NCBI GenBank assembly: GCA_009992615.1
Contig: JAACVA010000070.1
Coordinates: 1 to 13,344, forward strand
DNA length: 13,344 bases
DNA from: Rhodobacterales bacterium
GTDB lineage: Bacteria; Pseudomonadota; Alphaproteobacteria; Rhodobacterales; Rhodobacteraceae
Reading direction: 5' to 3'
Shown: piece by piece, positions 6,342 to 12,640 of the stretch
Numbering within the stretch: position 1 is the stretch's first letter
Layout of the letters: each line of letters begins with the position of its first letter
Notes under the pieces: model-generated
Seen by the model: the letters and a program-made list of their open reading frames with translations, nothing else
Told to the model about the DNA's origin: nothing
Database searches by the model: none
Position numbers and translations under genes: made by a program

Positions 6342-7430
6342 ATGACCGGTGTCGTCCTGCGCAACGTGTCGAAATCCTATGGCGCGGCCACCGTTATTCC
6401 CAATCTCAGCCTCAGCATCACCGAGGGTGAATTCGTAGTATTCGTCGGCCCGTCGGGCTGTGGCAAATCCACCACGCTGCGGATGATCGCAGGGTTGGAA
6501 AAGGTCAGCGGCGGCAATATCGAAATCGCCGGAAAAGACGTGACATGGGCCCGCCCCAAGGAACGCGACATTGCAATGGTGTTCCAGAGTTACGCGCTGT
6601 ACCCGCACATGAACGTGGGCGACAACATGTCCTTTGCCCTGCGCCTTGCGGGCACCCCCAAGGATGAAATCGCCCGCCGGGTGCAAGTGGCCGCCGACAT
6701 GCTGGAGCTGACACCCTACCTGACACGCAAACCGCGCGATCTGTCGGGTGGCCAGCGGCAGCGCGTGGCGATGGGCAGGTCCATCGTGCGTGATGCCTAT
6801 TGTTTCCTGTTCGACGAGCCGCTGTCCAACCTGGATGCCAAGCTGCGCAGCTCGATGCGCACCGAACTGGCGCTGCTGCACAAAAAGCTGGACCGCACCA
6901 TGGTTTACGTCACCCACGACCAGATCGAGGCGATGACGATGGCCGACCGGATCGTGATCATGAAGGACGGTCTGATCCAACAGGTGGGCAGCCCGAAACA
7001 GGTGTACAACACCCCGGTCAACACCTTCGTCGCCACCTTCATGGGCTCGCCGTCAATGACGTTGCTGCCCGGCGAACTGACCGACGAAGGCGGCACGATC
7101 AAGGTGCGCGGCGCCGGGTTCAACCTGCCGCTGCCCGACCGGTTGCGCGCCCGCGCCGCAGCCTCGCCGACACGGGCAATCACCCTCGGGATGCGCCCCG
7201 AACATTTTGCCGCCGAGGCCCGCACACCCGATTTCGCCGCCGTCGATCTGACGGTGAGAGTCGCCGAATATGTCGGATCAAGCCAATATCTGGCCGCGGA
7301 TCTGGGCGGTCAGGCGATCACCGCCGCCGTCGAGGTGGGGCCTGAATCCGATCTGCTGGGCGATGGGCGATACTACTTCGACACCTCGCGGCTGTACCTG
7401 TTCGACCGCAAGACCGAGCTGGCGCTTTAA
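6342..7430 (+). CDS. ABC transporter ATPase, MalK/UgpC type
   Basis: This 362-residue protein is the nucleotide-binding subunit of a CUT1-type importer. Walker A is GPSGCGKST (36-44), the Q-loop VFQSYALYPH has Gln82, the signature is LSGGQRQR (134-141), Walker B is CFLFDEP (154-160) and the switch histidine is His192 in VTHDQ. A C-terminal TOBE/OB-like regulatory domain follows from about residue 230. Automatic pipelines often name such proteins UgpC, but that does not mean glycerol-3-phosphate transport. It sits between the monooxygenase (24 bp upstream) and the binding-protein gene (64 bp downstream). All ATPase motifs are intact. Confidence 0.95.
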   Translation: MTGVVLRNVSKSYGAATVIPNLSLSITEGEFVVFVGPSGCGKSTTLRMIAGLEKVSGGNIEIAGKDVTWARPKERDIAMVFQSYALYPHMNVGDNMSFALRLAGTPKDEIARRVQVAADMLELTPYLTRKPRDLSGGQRQRVAMGRSIVRDAYCFLFDEPLSNLDAKLRSSMRTELALLHKKLDRTMVYVTHDQIEAMTMADRIVIMKDGLIQQVGSPKQVYNTPVNTFVATFMGSPSMTLLPGELTDEGGTIKVRGAGFNLPLPDRLRARAAASPTRAITLGMRPEHFAAEARTPDFAAVDLTVRVAEYVGSSQYLAADLGGQAITAAVEVGPESDLLGDGRYYFDTSRLYLFDRKTELAL

Positions 7431-7446
7431 CGCCGGCTTGCAACCA

Positions 7447-7468
7447 AGGCGCGGGCCATACCCCGCCT
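7447..7468 (+). promoter_or_regulatory. Stem-loop in the leader of the binding-protein gene
   Basis: GGCG (7448-7451), a bulged C, and GGG (7453-7455) pair with CCC (7461-7463) and CGCC (7464-7467) around the loop CCATA, closed by A7447-T7468. It lies 27 bases before the binding-protein start, in the 64-bp gap after the ATPase gene. It may protect a processed binding-protein transcript at its 5' side. There is no T-run. Confidence 0.4.
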
Positions 7469-7494
7469 ACCAAAGACAAAAGGGAGGAAAACCA

Positions 7495-8817
7495 ATGAAA
7501 CACCTGTTCAAGACAGGGCTGGCGGCGGCATCCGCGATGGTGCTGTCGACCGGGCTGGCATTTGCCGGGCCCTATGACAAATATGCCGGCACGACCATCG
7601 TCGTGTCCTGGCCCGCGCTCAGCCATTTCAAGGCAGCCGAAACCCTGATCGAAGAGTTCACCGCCGAAACCGGGATCGAGGTCGAGGTGGACGCGCTGCA
7701 ATACCTCAATCTGCGCGACCGTCAGCTTTTGGAAATGTCCAAACCGCGAGGTGACTATGATGTCGTGTCCTGGGTGGTGATGTGGAAGGGCGAATATGTG
7801 TCGAAGGGGTTGCTGACCCCGCTGTCGCAATTCTTCACCTCGGGGTCGCTGGTCGATCCGAATTATGACATTGACGACATCGCCGACGCCTATCTGCAAA
7901 ACGGCGGCGTTGTGGGTGGCAAGAAGGGGTATATGCCCGGCAAATCAGGGGCACTGTATGGCATCCCGTTCGGCGCCGAAACCTCGATCCTCGCCTATCG
8001 CAAGGACATTTTGGAAGAGCAGGGCATCGACGTGCCCGGCACCTATGACGAATTGCGCGCCGCCATGGCCAAGCTGAAAGAGGCGGGTATCCCGGCGATG
8101 ACATCGCGGGGCGCCACGGGCCACCAGGTGACAGCCGCTTGGCTGTTCCACCTGGCCCCGCTGGGCGGCAAGATTTTCGATGATCAGTGGAATCCGGTGG
8201 TCAACTCACCCGAGGCGGTCGAAGCGGCCGAAGTCCTGCGCGAAATCGCAAAGACCGGCCCTGTCGGCATCCCGGCCTTTGGATTCGGCGAGGCCGCGGC
8301 ATCGTTCCTGCAAGGCGAATCGGCAATGTATCTCGACACGCTGAAAATCGCCGCCATGGTCCGTGACCCCGCGCAATCCAAGGTGGATGGCAAGGTGGGC
8401 TATGCGACGCACCCTGTCGGATCGCGCTGTGGTTCGGAAACCGGGGGGTTCGCCATGGGCATCCCCGCAAACAGCCAGAACAAAGAGGCGGCCTTCCTGT
8501 TCCTGCAATACATGACAAACAAGGCCGGCGATCAGCGTATGGTCGAACTGGGCGGTGACCCGGTCCGCATGTCGACCCTTGCCGCCAACGCCGACAAGTT
8601 TGAAGATTTCCCGGTTGTCCTCGAGCAGCTGCCCTGCGCCGATGCAGATTGGCGCCCGCTGATCCCGGAATGGAACGAGCTGAACATCGACGTGCTGGGC
8701 CAGGCCCTGACCGAGGTGATCACCACCGACAAGCCGATCCAGCCGATCATGGACGCCGCCAACGAAAAGGCCCGCGCCATCATGCAGCGTGAAGGCTACT
8801 ACGTCTGGCGCAACTAG
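7495..8817 (+). CDS. Extracellular solute-binding protein of a CUT1-type ABC importer
   Basis: This 440-residue protein has a clear Sec signal peptide: MKHLFKTG, a hydrophobic stretch, and an AFA cleavage site after residue 24, giving a periplasmic protein. The mature part has the type 1 binding-protein pattern (SBP_bac_1): a short N-terminal strand, ETLIEEFTAETGIEVEV, YDVVSW, and the GALYGIPFGAETSILAYRKDILEE ligand-domain region (given here only as its key elements GIPFG and AYRKD). The length fits the MalE/UgpB group. Its start has GGGAGG seven bases upstream, the strongest ribosome binding site of the operon, and stem-loops flank the gene on both sides. The mature protein has exactly two cysteines, Cys312 and Cys381, which could form a disulfide. 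The ligand is probably a sugar, polyol or related polar molecule by family, but the neighbouring flavin hydroxylase raises other options. Confidence 0.93.
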   Translation: MKHLFKTGLAAASAMVLSTGLAFAGPYDKYAGTTIVVSWPALSHFKAAETLIEEFTAETGIEVEVDALQYLNLRDRQLLEMSKPRGDYDVVSWVVMWKGEYVSKGLLTPLSQFFTSGSLVDPNYDIDDIADAYLQNGGVVGGKKGYMPGKSGALYGIPFGAETSILAYRKDILEEQGIDVPGTYDELRAAMAKLKEAGIPAMTSRGATGHQVTAAWLFHLAPLGGKIFDDQWNPVVNSPEAVEAAEVLREIAKTGPVGIPAFGFGEAAASFLQGESAMYLDTLKIAAMVRDPAQSKVDGKVGYATHPVGSRCGSETGGFAMGIPANSQNKEAAFLFLQYMTNKAGDQRMVELGGDPVRMSTLAANADKFEDFPVVLEQLPCADADWRPLIPEWNELNIDVLGQALTEVITTDKPIQPIMDAANEKARAIMQREGYYVWRN

Positions 8818-8834
8818 GCGCGCCAACGAAAACC

Positions 8835-8859
8835 GGCGGGGCCGCATCCCGGCCCTGCC
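8835..8859 (+). promoter_or_regulatory. Strong stem-loop between binding-protein and permease genes
   Basis: GGCGGGGCCG at 8835-8844 pairs with CGGCCCTGCC at 8850-8859 over a 5-base loop, a 10-bp stem with one G-T wobble. It begins 18 bases after the binding-protein stop. It is followed by C-rich sequence with only three T, so it is unlikely to be a full terminator. In many binding-protein operons such a structure stabilises the upstream message and lowers permease expression, which fits here. Confidence 0.65.
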
Positions 8860-8890
8860 CCCCTTTCCCGTCCGCATGAGGCGCCCCCCA

Positions 8891-9838
8891 ATGGCCCACG
8901 CCCCCCAGGATCCACTGACAGCGGCCCTGCCGATGCCCATGGCAAAGCCCCGGTTTGAACCCGGTTTCCTGACCCCCTATGCCTTCATCATCCCCGCCCT
9001 TCTGGTGATGTTGGGGGGGCTGTTGTACCCGGTGTTCATGGCGCTGTACCTGTCGTTCTACGATTGGCAGATCGGGCTGCCGCTTGAGGATGCCGATTTC
9101 ATCGGCATGACCAATTTCGCCCGCATGTTCACCGATCCCCAGGTGTGGGAGGTGCTTTGGGTCACGCTGCGTTTTGGCTTCTGGACGATCACCATCGAGA
9201 TGACGCTGGGCGTGGCACTGGCGCTGTTGCTGGAAAAGCCGATTCGCGGGGCCAGCGTGTTTCGCACGATTTTCATCCTGCCCCTGATGGTGTCGCCGGT
9301 GGTGGTGGGCCTGATCTGGCGCTATCTGTTCGATGCGCGGATCGGCTGGATCAACTATTATCTGGGTGCGTGGTTCGGCATCGACCCGCAGGTGTGGCTG
9401 GGCGACGCTCAACTGGCGTTCTTCGCCATTGTCCTCACCGACATCTGGCAGTGGACACCCTTCATCTTCATCATCGTGATTGCCGGGCTGCAAGCGCTGC
9501 CCTCCGAGGTGGTCGAGGCCAGCACGATTGACGGCGCAAATTGGTGGCAACAGATTTTCCTGGTCAAGCTGCCGATGATAAAATCCATTCTGGTGATCGC
9601 CCTGCTGATGCGGCTGATCGACGTGTTCCGCGGGATGGAGGTGATGCTGATCATGACTGGCGGCGGGCCGGGGCGCAGCACCGAGTTGCTGTCGCTGCAC
9701 ATCTACAACCGCGCCTTCAACACCCAACAGCTGGGCTATGCCTCGGCCATTTCGGTGCTGTTGATCGTGATTGTCTTTGCCATCTCGACGGCCATCCTGA
9801 CCATGGCCAACCCCATGAAAAACAAATCAGATGTCTGA
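8891..9838 (+). CDS. ABC permease, MalF/UgpA type
   Basis: This 315-residue inner-membrane protein has about six hydrophobic segments, beginning at YAFIIPALLVMLGGLLYPVF (30-49). The binding-protein-dependent permease EAA loop EASTIDGANWWQQIFLVKLP lies near residues 209-228. After it come MTGGGPGRST and the final membrane helices, as usual for the first permease of a CUT1 system. The ATG at 8891 is chosen because GAGG lies nine bases upstream; ATG 8876 and an open frame from 8789 inside the binding-protein gene would add a non-conserved Arg/Pro-rich tail. It is ten bases from the second permease gene and is translated as part of the same operon. Confidence 0.93.
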   Translation: MAHAPQDPLTAALPMPMAKPRFEPGFLTPYAFIIPALLVMLGGLLYPVFMALYLSFYDWQIGLPLEDADFIGMTNFARMFTDPQVWEVLWVTLRFGFWTITIEMTLGVALALLLEKPIRGASVFRTIFILPLMVSPVVVGLIWRYLFDARIGWINYYLGAWFGIDPQVWLGDAQLAFFAIVLTDIWQWTPFIFIIVIAGLQALPSEVVEASTIDGANWWQQIFLVKLPMIKSILVIALLMRLIDVFRGMEVMLIMTGGGPGRSTELLSLHIYNRAFNTQQLGYASAISVLLIVIVFAISTAILTMANPMKNKSDV

Positions 9839-9847
9839 GAGTGCCCA

Positions 9848-10675
9848 ATGAACGACAGCTTCCAACGACAGCTTTTCCACTATGTCGCGCTGCTCATGCT
9901 GGCGGGGCTGGCCCTGGCACCGATCTGGGTGATGATCGCCACGTCGTTCAAGAACCCGGTTCTGGTGCAGGATGCCAAACCGCTGTGGTTCTTCTTTGTG
10001 CCGACGCTGGAAAATTACGGCTATGTCCTGACCCGCGGCAAATTCGGCACCTATCTGGGCAATTCGGTGATCGTCGCGGTGTCCTCAACGGTGCTGACGC
10101 TGTTGCTGGGCGGGTTCTGCGCCTATGCTCTGGCGCGGCTCGATTTTCGCGGTCGGGTGCTGATGGCCAATTCCACGCTGATGGTGCGTATGGTGCCGCC
10201 AGCAGTGCTGGCCGTGCCGGCCTTTGCCTTTGTCATGTTGTCAGGGGTGGATCAGGATCTGGCAGTGCTGACGTTTTTTTACACCGCACTGAACCTGCCT
10301 TTTGCCATCTGGCTGCTGTTCGGTTTCTACAAACAGATCCCGGTCGAGTTGGAAGAGGCGGCCGTTGTCGATGGTGCCACGCCGTTGCAGGTGTTCTTCC
10401 GGGTGCTGTTGCCGCTGATGACCTCGGGCTATGCCGTCGCGGCGATCTTCACCTTTCGCATCGCATGGAACGAATTCATCCTTGCCCTGTTGCTGACCGG
10501 GCGCAGCACGCGCACCCTGCCGGTGGCCGCCGCCGGATTCATCACTGACACCGGGGTGGAATGGGGGCGGATCATGGCCATGGGCACGCTGATCGTCATT
10601 CCGCCGCTGTTCTTCACGTTTTTCGCCGCCCGCCAGATCATCGCAGGCATGACGGCCGGCGCGGTCAAGGGATAA
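9848..10675 (+). CDS. ABC permease, MalG/UgpE type
   Basis: This 275-residue inner-membrane partner of the upstream permease starts with a first helix near FHYVALLMLAGLALAPIWVM. It then has the long periplasmic loop containing TLENYGYVLTRGKFGTYLGN, typical of the second CUT1 permease. The EAA loop is EEAAVVDGATPLQVFFRVLL, about residues 169-188. The protein ends with the GMTAGAVKG tail common in MalG/UgpE proteins. GAGAG precedes the start at a normal distance. It lies ten bases after the first permease gene and six bases before the b561 gene, so all are likely co-transcribed. With the ATPase and the binding protein it completes a full importer. Confidence 0.94.
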   Translation: MNDSFQRQLFHYVALLMLAGLALAPIWVMIATSFKNPVLVQDAKPLWFFFVPTLENYGYVLTRGKFGTYLGNSVIVAVSSTVLTLLLGGFCAYALARLDFRGRVLMANSTLMVRMVPPAVLAVPAFAFVMLSGVDQDLAVLTFFYTALNLPFAIWLLFGFYKQIPVELEEAAVVDGATPLQVFFRVLLPLMTSGYAVAAIFTFRIAWNEFILALLLTGRSTRTLPVAAAGFITDTGVEWGRIMAMGTLIVIPPLFFTFFAARQIIAGMTAGAVKG

Positions 10676-10681
10676 CCCGCC

Positions 10682-11401
10682 ATGCTGTTGTGGGAGTGGC
10701 TGAGCACCCCCATCGACCCGGCGCGCGCCCATTCGGTCGGCGCTCTTGTGTCGTGGCATGGGCGGGGAATGGCGCTCGCCTGGGGTGTCATGATCCCGAC
10801 TGGCGTGGTGATTGCGCGCTATTTCAAGGTGTTGCCCTGGCAGGACTGGCCCCGGCAATTGGACAACCGGGTGTGGTGGCGCGCCCATCTGGGGTTGCAA
10901 CTGGGCGGATTTGCCATTGCCCTGCTGGCCTTGCTGGCGATCATCGTGGCGCAGGGCGGCGTCACCGCGCGGATGACACATTCGGTTCTGGGTTGGCTGG
11001 TGATGGGGCTGGCCACGGCGCAGGTGCTTTCGGGCTATCTGCGCGGCACCAAAGGCGGGCCAACCGATGCCGCACCAGACGGGACGTGGCACGGCGATCA
11101 TTATGACATGACGCGGCGGCGGCTGATCTTTGAACTGGTCCATAAGTCTCTTGGCCACGGGGCGATCCTGGCGGCGGCCGCTGCCCTGTTGGCCGGGCTG
11201 TGGCTGGCCAATGCGCCACGCTGGATGTGGATCGCGCAGCTGGTCTATTGGGCTGCGCTGGCCGTCCTGGCCCTGTGGTACGAAAGGCGCGGGCCACGGC
11301 CCACAACGCACGAAGCGATCTGGGGGCCGAAGGCCCCTAAAGAGGCCGACCGCACAGCAGATCGGGCCGCGCTCCGGTCAGTCCAGCCGCCTCGCGAATA
11401 A
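10682..11401 (+). CDS. Cytochrome b561-type membrane electron carrier, stand-alone
   Basis: This 239-residue protein resembles the eukaryotic-type cytochrome b561/ferric-reductase transmembrane domain. It has about five hydrophobic helices and the expected heme-ligand histidines: His26 in SWHGRGMALAWG, His69 in RAHLGLQLGG, His100 in MTHSVLGW and His154 (or His159) in ELVHKSLGHG. The IPTGVVIARYFK segment after the first His is also typical. Such proteins move electrons across membranes between two b hemes. There is no attached DOMON or other sensor domain and no signal sequence. Its start follows the permease stop by six bases, with AAGGGAT upstream, so it is the last gene of the operon. The tail after WYERRGPRP is hydrophilic, and its last 65 bases overlap the convergent hydroxylase gene. 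The electron donor and acceptor are unknown. Confidence 0.78.
   Translation: MLLWEWLSTPIDPARAHSVGALVSWHGRGMALAWGVMIPTGVVIARYFKVLPWQDWPRQLDNRVWWRAHLGLQLGGFAIALLALLAIIVAQGGVTARMTHSVLGWLVMGLATAQVLSGYLRGTKGGPTDAAPDGTWHGDHYDMTRRRLIFELVHKSLGHGAILAAAAALLAGLWLANAPRWMWIAQLVYWAALAVLALWYERRGPRPTTHEAIWGPKAPKEADRTADRAALRSVQPPRE
11323..11337 (-). terminator. Short GC hairpin at the 3' end of the UbiH-like gene, weak terminator candidate
   Basis: GGGGCC at 11323-11328 pairs with GGCCCC at 11332-11337 over the triloop GAA. In the minus direction it overlaps the last base of the hydroxylase stop codon. It lies inside the coding end of the b561 gene and has no T-run, so its role as a terminator is doubtful. 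Confidence 0.25.
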
Positions 11402-12554
11402 ATCCGCGGCGCAGGCCGGGCAGGGCGTTGACGGCGGCAAGACCCAGATCACGGGCCAGACGCAAAACCGTATTATCATTTGAAAACAATCTATTGAATG
11501 TATCTGTGGCCAGTGCCAACGTGGTGATGTCAAACCGCCGCCATTCCTGATACCGCCCCAAAACATCGGCGCGGCCGATGTCTTCGCCGCGCCGGCGCGC
11601 CTCGGCCAGAACCTGGGCAAGCGCGGCAATATCCTTCATCCCGGCGTTCAGGCCCTGCCCCGCGATAGGATGCACCCCATGGGCAGAATCGCCACACAGC
11701 GCGACGCGCGGCGCGATCATCGACTGTGCCAGCGACAGCGACAGCGGATAGCTGTAGCGCGCCCCGGCAAGGCTGATGTCACCAAGAAAATCCCCGAACC
11801 GCGGGCGCAGGATGTCAAGGTAATCGGCATCGGACAAGGCGTTGATCGCGGCAGCATTTTCCGACCGCTCGGTCCAGACGATGGAACTGCGGTTGCCGGT
11901 CAGCGGCAGAATCGCCAGCGGCCCTTCGGGCATGAAGAACTGATGGGCAATACCATGGTGGGGCAGCGTGTGTGCGATGGCGGCCACCATTCCGGTCTGC
12001 CCGTAATTCCAGCCGATGTATCGGATGCCCGCCCGCGCTGCCACGCCACTGCCCCGCCCGTCGCAGCCGACCAGAACGGCGCCCGACAGGGTTTCACCAC
12101 CGGCCAGGGTAACCTGCGCGCGCTGTCCATCGCTGGATTGTGCAACGATCCGGTCGCAAACCAGGGTCACCAGCGGCTGGGCGTCCAGCGCGGCCAGCAA
12201 GACAGGGCGCAGATGGCGGTCTTGCACCATGTGGCCCATCGGGCCTTCCTCGATTTCGGCATGGTCGAACTCAAGCGTAAGGGGCGAAGGCCTCTGCCCC
12301 GCGCGGCCATCGCTGACCTTGATCCCGAAGATCGGTTGGGCGTTTTCGGCCATATCGTCCCACAGCCCCAGCGCCCGCAGCATGGCGCAAGACCCGTGCG
12401 ACATGGCATAACTGCGCCCGTCAAAACCGGGTGCCGCGCGGATGTCACGCGGCCGCGCGTCAATCAGAGTGACGGAAAGGCCCGCGCTGGCCAGCGCAAG
12501 GGCAAGGGTGGTGCCGTTGAGGCCGCCACCGGCGATGAGGATATCTGTGTTCAT
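11337..12554 (-). CDS. UbiH/UbiF/Coq6-family FAD-dependent hydroxylase
   Basis: This 405-residue flavin hydroxylase starts with DILIAGGGLNGTTLALAL (GGGLNG at residues 9-14). It has FDGRSYAMSHGSCAMLRALG, the DG motif VGCDGRGSGVAARAGI, and the GD motif LCGDSAHGVHPIAGQGLNAG with the Gly-Asp pair near residues 288-289. This pattern is that of the ubiquinone-ring hydroxylases, which act at the inner membrane. Several paralogs exist in alphaproteobacteria, so the ring position cannot be assigned. The start at 12552-12554 matches the usual short N-terminus; ATG 12590 would add twelve residues. Neither has a strong ribosome binding site. It overlaps the b561 gene tail to tail by 65 bp and is divergent from the amidase gene. 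It differs clearly from the operon's own flavin monooxygenase. Confidence 0.88.
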   Translation of the reverse strand: MNTDILIAGGGLNGTTLALALASAGLSVTLIDARPRDIRAAPGFDGRSYAMSHGSCAMLRALGLWDDMAENAQPIFGIKVSDGRAGQRPSPLTLEFDHAEIEEGPMGHMVQDRHLRPVLLAALDAQPLVTLVCDRIVAQSSDGQRAQVTLAGGETLSGAVLVGCDGRGSGVAARAGIRYIGWNYGQTGMVAAIAHTLPHHGIAHQFFMPEGPLAILPLTGNRSSIVWTERSENAAAINALSDADYLDILRPRFGDFLGDISLAGARYSYPLSLSLAQSMIAPRVALCGDSAHGVHPIAGQGLNAGMKDIAALAQVLAEARRRGEDIGRADVLGRYQEWRRFDITTLALATDTFNRLFSNDNTVLRLARDLGLAAVNALPGLRRGFIREAAGLTGARPDLLCGRPL

Positions 12555-12568
12555 AGCCCAGAGATGGC

Positions 12569-12602
12569 GCAGACTCGGGCCATTGTCCATGCGCCCGTCT
12601 GC
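12569..12602. promoter_or_regulatory. Bulged inverted repeat between divergent hydroxylase and amidase genes
   Basis: GCAGAC (12569-12574) and GGGC (12577-12580) are complementary to GTCTGC (12597-12602) and GCCC (12593-12596), ten paired bases with a two-base bulge and a 12-base centre. It lies in the 86-bp divergent gap, where promoters of both genes should be. It may be a binding site or a leader hairpin. No clear -35/-10 pair was found, and high GC makes chance dyads common. Confidence 0.3.
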
Positions 12603-12640
12603 CGCTAGCCTTGGCGCAAAGGCACAGATGGGGGCAGATG

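Noticed and set aside
5043..6980. Long minus-strand open frame of 645 codons
   Set aside because: It lies antisense to the flavin monooxygenase and the ABC ATPase, both with complete family motifs. Its product is a low-complexity mix rich in His, Gln, Gly and Arg with no recognisable motif, as expected of an antisense frame in high-GC DNA.
8780..9727. Minus-strand open frame of 315 codons
   Set aside because: Antisense to the first permease; His/Gln/Pro-rich product is the expected complement of hydrophobic codons.
10241..11311. Minus-strand open frame of 356 codons
   Set aside because: Antisense to the second permease and the b561 gene, with the same compositional artefact and no domain.
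11670..12608. Plus-strand open frame of 312 codons
   Set aside because: Antisense to the UbiH-like gene, which carries all flavin hydroxylase motifs.
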